Shown: positions 1 to 4,825, counted from the first letter of the stretch. The stretch is 5,312 nt of DNA from JAWLBW01 sp041687475 (GCA_041687475.1 JAWLBW010000314.1:1-5312); one strand, 5' to 3'. Translations and numbers: made by a program. The notes: a model not told the origin generated them from the letters alone.

Positions 1-1
1 G

Positions 2-268
2 GGCGCCTGGGTTCTGGTGCCGCTTTTCATCTTCCTCTTCGCATTCCAGTACCACTACATCGTGCTGTGGGAAGAGGCGAACCTGCGGGTCAAGCTCGGG
101 CAGCCGTACATCGACTACTGCAGCCGCGTGCCCCGCTGGTTTCCGCGTCTTACCGGGTTCGAGCCCGGCGCCGGCGACTTCTTCGGCGCGCTCAAGAGCG
201 AGAAGTGGACCCTTCTGGCCGTCGTTTCCCTCAGCACCGGACTTTTTGCGGTTGTTCGCTTTCTGTAA
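2..268 (+). CDS. ICMT/PEMT-family membrane methyltransferase, C-terminal part (5' end outside window)
   Basis: The reading frame is open from the window edge and ends at TAA 266-268, leaving 88 residues of a C-terminus. It starts with a hydrophobic segment (VLVPLFIFLFAF), followed by the hallmark of the isoprenylcysteine carboxyl methyltransferase / phospholipid N-methyltransferase fold: an EE pair, a Gly-x-x-Tyr-x-x-Tyr stretch (LGQPYIDYCSRVPRWFP) and the VPRW-x-P end. A last hydrophobic helix (LLAVVSLSTGLFAVVRFL) closes the protein. Known members are integral membrane enzymes that use S-adenosylmethionine to methylate small lipophilic or isoprenoid-linked acceptors; the substrate here cannot be told. 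It has the same C-terminal layout as the complete gene at 882-1436, so the two are probably paralogs. Its stop lies 3 nt before the gmhB start, which suggests one transcript. The N-terminal GPY-x-x-x-R-x-P motif is expected upstream but not seen. Family confident, function not. Confidence 0.8.
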   Translation, partial: GAWVLVPLFIFLFAFQYHYIVLWEEANLRVKLGQPYIDYCSRVPRWFPRLTGFEPGAGDFFGALKSEKWTLLAVVSLSTGLFAVVRFL

Positions 269-271
269 TTC

Positions 272-853
272 GTGTCGAAATTTCGTCCAGCAGTATTCTT
301 TGATCGCGACGGTAACCTGAACGAAGAGATCGGGTACGTGTCCGACCCTCGTCGCATTCGGCTGCTGCCGGGTGCGCCCGAGGCCGTGCAGGCCGTGCGA
401 GAAGCCGGCATGTACGCGGTTATCATCACCAACCAGGGTGGTGTCGGCCGGGGCCTCATGAGCGAAGAAGACGTGCAGGCCGTCAATGCCCGCGTCGTCG
501 AATTGCTGAAGGTGCACGGCGCGGAAATCGACGCATTGTACTACTGCCCCCACCACCCCGAGGGCCAGGTCGAGGCCTACCGCGTCGTCTGCGAATGTCG
601 CAAGCCGGCGCCGGGGCTGTTGCATCGTGCCGCCGACGAACTGCCCATCGACCTCGAGCGCAGTTTCGTCATCGGCGACAAACTGACCGATGTGCGCCTG
701 GCCCATGCCGTCGGCGGCAAGGGCATACTCGTGCGCACCGGATTCGGTAATGCCGAGTTGGAATCGGCACACGCCGAAGGTCTGCGCATCGACTACGTGG
801 CCGACGACGTATACGACGCCGTAACCTGGATTCTTGATTCGCTCGACGGCTGA
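272..853 (+). CDS. gmhB: D-glycero-D-manno-heptose 1,7-bisphosphate 7-phosphatase (HAD-IIIA)
   Basis: This 193-residue protein matches GmhB in length and in every motif. HAD motif I is FFDRDGN with nucleophile D11 and acid/base D13. Motif II is ITNQGG (T53, N54, Q55). A zinc-binding loop is formed by C92, H94, C107 and C109 (YYCPHHPEG ... CECRKPAPG), with R110/K111 following. Motif IV is IGDKLTD (D136, D140). GmhB removes the 7-phosphate of heptose 1,7-bisphosphate in the cytoplasm, a step to ADP-heptose for LPS inner core; HAD-IIIA relatives include histidinol phosphatase, but the zinc loop favours GmhB. The GTG start at 272 leaves eight residues before the motif I strand, as is usual for the family, and no good Shine-Dalgarno is visible, so translation may be coupled to the gene ending at 268. 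Motif I has Asn at position 15 where the family usually has Thr. No other LPS gene is seen in the window. Confidence 0.9.
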   Translation: MSKFRPAVFFDRDGNLNEEIGYVSDPRRIRLLPGAPEAVQAVREAGMYAVIITNQGGVGRGLMSEEDVQAVNARVVELLKVHGAEIDALYYCPHHPEGQVEAYRVVCECRKPAPGLLHRAADELPIDLERSFVIGDKLTDVRLAHAVGGKGILVRTGFGNAELESAHAEGLRIDYVADDVYDAVTWILDSLDG

Positions 854-866
854 GGGGCCGTTGCAG

Positions 867-874
867 TAAGGGAG
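867..874 (+). promoter_or_regulatory. Ribosome binding site of the second methyltransferase gene
   Basis: The sequence TAAGGGAG lies 7 nt before the ATG at 882, in the 28-nt gap after gmhB. It is the clearest Shine-Dalgarno among the first five genes and fixes the start of the methyltransferase at 882. Confidence 0.65.
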
Positions 875-881
875 TAGCCTG

Positions 882-1436
882 ATGTCGCTCTGGCATTTCA
901 TCGTAAGGAAACGGGTCTTTTTCGGCTTCGTGTTCGCGGTCTGTTTTCTCGTTTTCTCCGAGCCTACGGTAACCACCGTGCTTGCCGGTATTCCACTCGG
1001 CGTTCTGGGGCTTTCCGTTCGCGCGTGGAGCAGCGGCCTGATTCGCAAGAACAAGTCGCTTGCCACCGACGGTCCCTACGCCATGACCCGTAATCCGCTC
1101 TACGTCGGCAGCTTCATCGCCGGTCTCGGCGGCGCGGTCATGGGCGGCAACATCTGGCTTGCGCTCACCTTCATCGTCTTCTACCTGGCCGTGTACCGGC
1201 AGATCATTCTGAATGAAGAGGCGTATCTCATTACGCTCTTTCCCTCGGAACTTCCGACCTACATGGCGGCCGTGCCCCGCTTCATGCCCAATGTCTTCCG
1301 GTTCAGCGGCTTCGGCGAGTACGATGCTTCGCTCATGCTGAAGAAGCACAAGGAATGGCAGGCATGGCTCGGTTTCGCCGTCATTGCCGCCGTGCTGCTG
1401 GCCAAGGCCCTGGGCTACTGGAGCATTCCGCACTGA
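882..1436 (+). CDS. ICMT/PEMT-family integral membrane methyltransferase
   Basis: This 184-residue protein is complete. It has about five hydrophobic segments (roughly residues 12-26, 30-48, 73-88, 91-108 and 161-178). The two cofactor-binding motifs of the isoprenylcysteine carboxyl methyltransferase / phosphatidylethanolamine N-methyltransferase superfamily are both present: TDGPYAMTRNPLYVG at residues 62-76, and NEEAYLITLFPSELPTYMAAVPRFMP over 111-136. The family transfers a methyl group from S-adenosylmethionine to a membrane-embedded acceptor. Bacteria lack prenylated CaaX proteins of the eukaryotic type, so the ICMT label describes the fold and not the substrate. The tail after VPRFMP (a polar stretch, then a final helix) parallels the tail of the partial gene at 2-268. 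The gene follows gmhB by 28 nt and is followed by sfsA after 7 nt, so it is probably part of one operon. Confidence 0.85.
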   Translation: MSLWHFIVRKRVFFGFVFAVCFLVFSEPTVTTVLAGIPLGVLGLSVRAWSSGLIRKNKSLATDGPYAMTRNPLYVGSFIAGLGGAVMGGNIWLALTFIVFYLAVYRQIILNEEAYLITLFPSELPTYMAAVPRFMPNVFRFSGFGEYDASLMLKKHKEWQAWLGFAVIAAVLLAKALGYWSIPH

Positions 1437-1443
1437 CGACGGC

Positions 1444-2196
1444 ATGATTGCGCCGGTCACGAACTTTTGCCGCCCCTTCACGAAGCCCCTGGTGCGGGGC
1501 CGGCTGCTGCGCCGCTACAAGCGTTTCCTGGCCGATGTCGAGCTGGAATCGGGCGAGGTCGTAACGGCCCACTGCGCGAACTCGGGCTCGATGCTCGGGT
1601 GCAACGTGCCCGGCAGCGACGTGCTGCTCAGCTATCACGACGACCCCCGGCGCAAGCTTCGCTACGGCTGGGAGGCCATTCACATCGACGGCAACTGGAT
1701 CGGGGTAAACACCGGCCTGCCCAATCTTTTCGTGGGCGATCTGCTGCGCGGGCGCCAGCTTGAAGCCTTCGCCTGCTACGACAGCGTCAAGCCCGAAGCA
1801 AGGTTGACCAAGGAAACCCGTCTCGATTTCTACCTCGAAGGCGAGGGGCTGCCCCCGGCCTGGGTCGAGGTCAAGAACGTCACCCTGCGGCGGGGCGATA
1901 CGGCCATCTTTCCCGACTCGGTTACGCAACGGGGCGCGAAACACATGCGCGAGCTGGGCGAGCTTGCGAAGCAAGGCGCCCGTGCCGCCGTCGTGTTCAC
2001 GGTGCAGCGGGTCGACTGTGAACGCTTCGCGCCCGCCGAAGACATCGACCCCGCCTACGCCGAAGCCCTGCGTGAAGCGGTGGACAAGGGTGTCGAGGTG
2101 CATGCCATTCGCATCCGTGTCGACGAAAGGGGGCACTGGTTCGACGGCCTGCTTCCGACCACCTTCGGCAATTCTCAATCCACAATCACTTCCTGA
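1444..2196 (+). CDS. sfsA: SfsA family protein (sugar fermentation stimulation protein homolog)
   Basis: This 250-residue protein matches SfsA. LRRYKRFLADVEL (residues 22-34) and HCANSGSMLGC (43-53) are the OB-like N-terminal signatures, with RRKLRYGWE following at 69-77. The C-terminal half carries a PD-(D/E)xK nuclease-like core: R126-L-D128, VEVKNVTL with E142 and K144, and FPDSVTQRGAKH at 156-167. SfsA was named in Escherichia coli for an effect on maltose metabolism and binds DNA; its biochemical role is still unclear. The frame is open further upstream (to 1384), but ATG 1444 gives the expected N-terminus just before the conserved block and avoids a 53-nt overlap with the methyltransferase gene. 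It has no clear Shine-Dalgarno, so coupling to the gene ending at 1436 is likely. The E. coli-type C-terminus corresponds to LLPTTF; the last residues GNSQSTITS are encoded by a short repeat (see 2170-2190). Confidence 0.9.
   Translation: MIAPVTNFCRPFTKPLVRGRLLRRYKRFLADVELESGEVVTAHCANSGSMLGCNVPGSDVLLSYHDDPRRKLRYGWEAIHIDGNWIGVNTGLPNLFVGDLLRGRQLEAFACYDSVKPEARLTKETRLDFYLEGEGLPPAWVEVKNVTLRRGDTAIFPDSVTQRGAKHMRELGELAKQGARAAVVFTVQRVDCERFAPAEDIDPAYAEALREAVDKGVEVHAIRIRVDERGHWFDGLLPTTFGNSQSTITS
2170..2190 (+). repeat. Imperfect 7-bp tandem repeat at the 3' end of sfsA
   Basis: Three imperfect heptamers, AATTCTC, AATCCAC and AATCACT, sit inside the last codons of sfsA and encode its non-conserved tail. 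They form the first of three heptamer arrays that lie close together between the sfsA core and mutY. Confidence 0.5.
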
Positions 2197-2218
2197 ACGC
2201 GGAACTCGGAACGCGGAA
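2196..2218 (+). repeat. 7-bp tandem repeat AAC(G/T)CGG, copy 1 of a dispersed element
   Basis: The units AACGCGG, AACTCGG and AACGCGG run head to tail, starting at the last base of the sfsA stop codon, and AA follows. The whole 23-bp stretch recurs without a mismatch at 3611-3633, where a fourth unit is present. The element is therefore dispersed and varies in unit number. Confidence 0.85.
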
Positions 2219-2261
2219 AGGAAAGGACATCTCGGAAACTGCAGACCCCTTCTCCTGCTTT

Positions 2262-2289
2262 GGGATCTGGGATCTGCGATCTGGGATCA
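2262..2289 (+). repeat. 7-bp tandem repeat GGGATCT directly upstream of mutY
   Basis: Four heptamers, GGGATCT, GGGATCT, GCGATCT and GGGATCA, end 8 nt before the mutY ATG and occupy its translation initiation region. The unit sequence differs from the array at 2196 but the period is the same. Confidence 0.85.
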
Positions 2290-2297
2290 TAGAAAGA

Positions 2298-3335
2298 ATG
2301 CCTGAACCGTTCACCACCGAAGCAATTACGCAGGTACAGCGCTCTCTCCTCGCCTGGTATCGCGCCATCGCCCGCGACTTGCCCTGGCGCCGCACCCGCG
2401 ATCCCTACGCCATCTGGGTCAGCGAGATCATGCTGCAGCAGACCCGCGTGGCCACCGTCATTCCCTATTACGAACGCTTTCTTGGCGAACTGCCGACCAT
2501 CGAGCACCTTGCCGGGGCCGACGACGACACGCTGCATCGACTCTGGCAGGGCCTGGGCTACTACCGAAGAGCGTCTCTTCTGCGGAAGGGGGCGCAACAC
2601 CTGCAGGAACACTTCGGGGGGAAGCTTCCGCGCACCTATGGGGAACTCTTGGGCGTGCCCGGCTTCGGACCCTACACGGCGGGGGCGGTGGCCAGCATTG
2701 CCTTCGGCGAACCGGTGGCCGCCGTCGACGGCAATGTCATACGGGTCTTTTCACGCTGGTTGAACGACGACACGCCGCTCGACAAGCTACGGGTGCGCCT
2801 GCAGCGTGGCGAAGCCGATGCCTGGGTCGCGGCCGAGGATCCCGCTGCGTGGAACCAGGCGGTCATGGAACTGGGGGCTACGACCTGCCTGCCCCGAAAG
2901 CCGGCATGTAAGCTCTGTCCCCTGACGGCGCATTGCAAGGCCCACGCGGCGGGCACGGCCCCCTCGCTTCCCGTCAAGGGGAAGGAGACCCGCCACGTCG
3001 TGCTCGACATGGTCGCTACGGTGTACCGGCGGCGACATGAAGTCTGGGTGGAAAAGCGCGAGACAGGCGGACTGCTGGCCGGCCTGCCCGGCTTTCCCAT
3101 CGTCGAGGTCGCCGAATCCCCGGAAGCCCTCGAAGCAGGCGGATACGAGGGCTTACGCTACCGCCACGTATTCACCCACCGCACGTGGAATGTGACGGTG
3201 CGCGTGATTGACGGCAACCCGCCGGCTGAAAGTGAAGGCCGGTGGCTTCCCCTTGCGCGATTGGAAGACGAACCGGTACCCACGGCCTTTCTACCGATTG
3301 TCAGGTGGCTGGTCGAGCCGGGACTGTTTACGTGA
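2298..3335 (+). CDS. mutY: A/G-specific adenine DNA glycosylase MutY
   Basis: This 345-residue protein is full length for MutY, which excises adenine mispaired with 8-oxoguanine or guanine in base excision repair. The catalytic domain has SEIMLQQTRVATVIPYYERF with the catalytic E43 (family Glu at this place). The helix-hairpin-helix VPGFGPYTAGA (120-130) follows, then VDGNVIRV with the catalytic D144. A [4Fe-4S] cluster loop is complete: C197, C204, C207 and C213, spaced C-x6-C-x2-C-x5-C. The C-terminal Nudix-like domain that reads 8-oxoG is present, with GGLLAGLPGFP (257-267) and the H-x-F-T-H strand RHVFTHRTW (289-297). The ATG at 2298 fits the N-terminus of the family; upstream there is only a weak AGAAAG and a heptamer array, so initiation may be modest or variable. 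It stands 101 nt after sfsA and may be read from the same promoter or its own. No terminator with a T-tract is seen after its stop. Confidence 0.95.
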   Translation: MPEPFTTEAITQVQRSLLAWYRAIARDLPWRRTRDPYAIWVSEIMLQQTRVATVIPYYERFLGELPTIEHLAGADDDTLHRLWQGLGYYRRASLLRKGAQHLQEHFGGKLPRTYGELLGVPGFGPYTAGAVASIAFGEPVAAVDGNVIRVFSRWLNDDTPLDKLRVRLQRGEADAWVAAEDPAAWNQAVMELGATTCLPRKPACKLCPLTAHCKAHAAGTAPSLPVKGKETRHVVLDMVATVYRRRHEVWVEKRETGGLLAGLPGFPIVEVAESPEALEAGGYEGLRYRHVFTHRTWNVTVRVIDGNPPAESEGRWLPLARLEDEPVPTAFLPIVRWLVEPGLFT

Positions 3336-3400
3336 TGGCCGGTCGGGTCGTCGAGGGCGAGATGGGGAGAGCGTGAGAAGGGGTGAACGGTCGACCGGGA

Positions 3401-3468
3401 GACCGTCGGACCGTCAGACCGTCGGACCGTCGGACCGTCGGACTGTCGGACTGTCGGACTGTCGGACC
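3401..3468 (+). repeat. 8-bp tandem repeat GAC(C/T)GTCG, eight units plus four bases
   Basis: Eight consecutive octamers start at 3401: five of the GACCGTCG type (the second ends in A), then three of the GACTGTCG type, then GACC. The C-to-T variant is confined to the right-hand block, which suggests growth by unit duplication. The palindrome CGGTCGACCG stands just to the left (3388-3397). Confidence 0.92.
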
Positions 3469-3527
3469 TTGGAGCGGTCGGCTCATTGCCTGCGCTCCAT
3501 CACGGCTATTCCCGTCCATCGTACGAG

Positions 3528-3554
3528 GTCCACTCCGTCCACTGCGTCCCCTTG
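3528..3554 (+). repeat. 9-bp short tandem repeat GTCCACT(C/G)C
   Basis: GTCCACTCC and GTCCACTGC stand head to tail, followed by a degenerate third unit GTCCCCTTG. It is short and could be chance, but it lies within a run of other tandem arrays. Confidence 0.5.
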
Positions 3555-3576
3555 GCCGGTAAACCGGGGGCCGACT

Positions 3577-3599
3577 GGTTCCTTTCATAATATGAAAGC
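3577..3599. repeat. 23-bp palindromic element, copy 1
   Basis: GGTTC followed by CTTTCATAATATGAAAG and C. The core is an inverted repeat with 7-bp arms (CTTTCAT / ATGAAAG) around AAT. An identical 23-bp copy in the same orientation lies at 3712-3734. The core is strikingly A/T-rich against its GC-rich surroundings. Confidence 0.85.
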
Positions 3600-3610
3600 G
3601 GCAATGAGGA

Positions 3611-3638
3611 AACGCGGAACTCGGAACGCGGAACGCGG
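3611..3638 (+). repeat. 7-bp tandem repeat AAC(G/T)CGG, copy 2
   Basis: Four heptamers, AACGCGG, AACTCGG, AACGCGG and AACGCGG. The first 23 bases are identical to 2196-2218 including the position of the T variant, so both arrays descend from one sequence and are not independent slippage products. Confidence 0.88.
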
Positions 3639-3711
3639 AGAATAACACCAAACACGACAAATGGTGGCCCATGGGTGCCTCCTCAGCCCACCCGCCCACA
3701 AGGTCCATGCC

Positions 3712-3734
3712 GGTTCCTTTCATAATATGAAAGC
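3712..3734. repeat. 23-bp palindromic element, copy 2
   Basis: Identical over 23 bp to 3577-3599, same orientation, 135 bp downstream. The similarity extends only loosely to the left (a GGTCCA-x-x-CC stretch precedes both) and breaks off after the final C. Confidence 0.85.
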
Positions 3735-3821
3735 TTTCCGTACGCCTACGCGGTGCACGGGAACCTGTGGCCTCCAAGGACCGGCGATCTGCTTTCGCCT
3801 ATCGATACCGTTTTTATCGAA

Positions 3822-3843
3822 AAATACCCGATTCATGGTATTT
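3822..3843. promoter_or_regulatory. Inverted repeat over a -35 element, candidate operator
   Basis: AAATACC (3822-3828) and GGTATTT (3837-3843) are perfect inverted 7-mers separated by CGATTCAT. The right arm overlaps the proposed -35 box, which is a typical place for a repressor site. As the downstream gene encodes a putative DNA-binding protein, autoregulation is a reasonable but untested guess. Confidence 0.4.
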
Positions 3844-3870
3844 ACTTACGTCGGCAAGACGGTCTATAGT
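3841..3870 (+). promoter_or_regulatory. Candidate sigma70-type promoter for the gene at 3985
   Basis: TTTACT (3841-3846) is a moderate -35 and TATAGT (3865-3870) a good -10, with an 18-bp spacer. A start near 3877 would give a leader of about 108 nt before ATG 3985. The surrounding DNA is unusually A/T-rich for this window. Confidence 0.45.
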
Positions 3871-3883
3871 TGCGCATGCCAGT

Positions 3884-3988
3884 ATGGCGTGGCACACCGA
3901 AGGCTATCTCCTCGTATTTCCGGTATTCAGCGCCGATGGGGTGCCCGAGTTTGTTGAACGTACTACTTGTATGGAGACGCTCGCATGA
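3884..3988 (+). CDS. Possible 34-codon leader ORF overlapping the next start codon
   Basis: ATG 3884 opens a frame of 34 residues (beginning MAWHTEGYLLVFPVF) that ends with TGA 3986-3988. Its stop overlaps the ATG at 3985 as ATGA, the classic arrangement for translational coupling. The start lies only about 7 nt after the predicted transcription start and has no Shine-Dalgarno. I recognise no family, and an overlap of this sort also arises by chance, so this is a tentative call. The frame is open further upstream to a GTG at 3767, but that part crosses the promoter and the inverted repeat. Confidence 0.22.
   Translation: MAWHTEGYLLVFPVFSADGVPEFVERTTCMETLA
3973..3976 (+). promoter_or_regulatory. 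Shine-Dalgarno fixing the start at 3985
   Basis: GGAG is followed by 8 nt and ATG 3985. This favours ATG 3985 over the in-frame TTG at 3967, which has no ribosome binding site. Confidence 0.6.
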
Positions 3989-4725
3989 AAGCCGGAAGAC
4001 CCAGGAAGGCCGTAAAAACATTGCAGGCCGCCAACACAATGCTGAATGAAACAGCCGCCGAGGGCACTGCCGAAACGACGGATATCGACCTTACCGAGAA
4101 TGAGACGGCCGAGGTAGACGAGGCGACTACCGCCACGTCTGCAGAAAACCCGGAGATTACCAGGCTGCTCGTTGAGTTCCGCACGCTATATCGCCAGCAC
4201 CAACGTGATATCGTCGAGACCATCTGCGTACTGGGCGTTATCCTGAATCAACTTCGTTCGCTCATCACCGAGAGTTTTGAAAAGACGGTAAACGAACGAT
4301 TGCCGATCTCGCCGGCAACGGCAACGCGTTACATCAAAATCGCCGAACTGAACGAAGCCGACTCTGCTTTTGTCGATCACTGGAAATCGATTGGTTCAGC
4401 AAAGCTGTACTACCTGACCTATCTGCGAACCGCCGAAGAGCGCCTGAAGACGCTGGCGCCGTATAGTCCGGAAGACCTCGAACGAATGAGTCAGCCTGCG
4501 GTGGCCGCCCTGGTGGGCTATCAGGGCGAAGAAGTCGATCAGCAGCTCGACTTCGACAAGCAGAGCAAGGTGTTCAAACGCTTCATCATGCATGCCGGCA
4601 GGCGGGTGACGGAGCTCAAGGAGTGGGTTGCGGCTAACCCCGGCAAGGAACTGGACGAGGACCTCATTCAGGAATTCGACGCATTGAAGGTCGCCGTTAT
4701 GGAACTACGGAAGATTATCCGTTAG
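3985..4725 (+). CDS. Putative DNA-binding protein, weakly DUF3102-like, beside the CRISPR array
   Basis: I do not recognise this 246-residue protein with certainty. Residues 2-9 (KAGRPRKA) look like an AT-hook, a minor-groove DNA-binding motif. Residues 22-55 are a low-complexity acidic linker rich in Glu, Thr and Ala. From about 56 a helical domain follows (EITRLLVEFRTLYRQHQRDIVETICVLG is one long stretch), then SFEKTVNERLPISPATATRYIKIAEL near 97-122. The pattern of an alpha-helical 'E-I-x-x-L' block, a long helix and a 'P-x-S-x-x-T-A-x-R-Y' helix recalls DUF3102 proteins, but this is from memory and weak. The last third (about 186-246) is charged and probably helical or coiled. No signal peptide or membrane segment is seen, so it should be cytoplasmic. 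The gene is visibly richer in A/T than the upstream genes, which hints at transfer. It is monocistronic: own promoter, own terminator. It runs towards the CRISPR array and is not a recognisable cas gene. Confidence 0.75.
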   Translation: MKAGRPRKAVKTLQAANTMLNETAAEGTAETTDIDLTENETAEVDEATTATSAENPEITRLLVEFRTLYRQHQRDIVETICVLGVILNQLRSLITESFEKTVNERLPISPATATRYIKIAELNEADSAFVDHWKSIGSAKLYYLTYLRTAEERLKTLAPYSPEDLERMSQPAVAALVGYQGEEVDQQLDFDKQSKVFKRFIMHAGRRVTELKEWVAANPGKELDEDLIQEFDALKVAVMELRKIIR

Positions 4726-4766
4726 CATTACATTGCTTTCCGAGAGGAAGTGTTACGGCCACAGAA

Positions 4767-4792
4767 GGGCCCCCGGTTGGGGGCCCTTTTTT
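4767..4792 (+). terminator. Strong intrinsic terminator
   Basis: GGGCCCCC (4767-4774) and GGGGGCCC (4779-4786) form a perfect 8-bp GC stem with the loop GGTT, followed by six T (4787-4792). Upstream AGAA can pair into the T-tract and extend the stem. It lies 41 nt after the stop of the 3985 gene. On the minus strand no comparable T-tract follows the stem, so it acts mainly on plus-strand transcripts. Confidence 0.93.
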
Positions 4793-4825
4793 CTAAACGC
4801 CTTTCGGCATCAATGGATGCTACAC
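4790..4825 (-). repeat. Degenerate terminal CRISPR repeat overlapping the terminator T-tract
   Basis: Aligned to the consensus, this copy differs at four places: repeat positions 1 and 3 (G to T), 6 (C to A) and 32 (G to A). Its first three bases are the last bases of the terminator T-tract. The next copy (4862) has one change, A to G at 4884, and the following copies none, so decay increases towards the left. Confidence 0.85.

Larger units (their letters stand above)
3336..3820. other. Non-coding, repeat-rich intergenic region
   Basis: This stretch between mutY and the next promoter has no credible gene. Open frames on both strands run through tandem repeats and give low-complexity, Arg/Ser/Pro-rich translations without recognisable domains. 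It contains an 8-bp array (3401-3468), a 9-bp array (3528-3554), two copies of a 23-bp palindromic element (3577-3599 and 3712-3734) and a 7-bp array (3611-3638). A short hairpin CCGGTAAACCGG lies near 3556-3567 without a T-tract, so it is not a convincing terminator. Between the repeats I see nothing further. Confidence 0.7.

Noticed and set aside
1384..1443. Upstream extension of sfsA by 20 residues
   Set aside because: It overlaps the methyltransferase gene and adds a sequence foreign to the family; ATG 1444 fits the conserved start.
1381..2178. 265-residue minus-strand frame opposite sfsA, and 270-residue one at 669-1481
   Set aside because: They are antisense shadows in GC-rich DNA opposite genes with clear catalytic motifs.
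3556..3567. Hairpin CCGGTAAACCGG as a mutY terminator
   Set aside because: Only 5 bp of stem, no T-tract, and more than 200 bp from the mutY stop.
3328..3777. 149-residue minus-strand frame and 145-residue plus-strand frame (3208-3645) downstream of mutY
   Set aside because: They run through octamer, heptamer and palindromic repeats, have no ribosome binding site and give low-complexity products; the plus-strand one also overlaps mutY.
3661..3957. 98-residue plus-strand frame starting in the repeat region
   Set aside because: It crosses a palindromic element, the inverted repeat and the proposed promoter, and shows no domain or ribosome binding site.
3336..4789. tracrRNA-like anti-repeat near the array
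   Set aside because: By eye I found no stretch outside the array complementary to a substantial part of the repeat; it may lie beyond the window.
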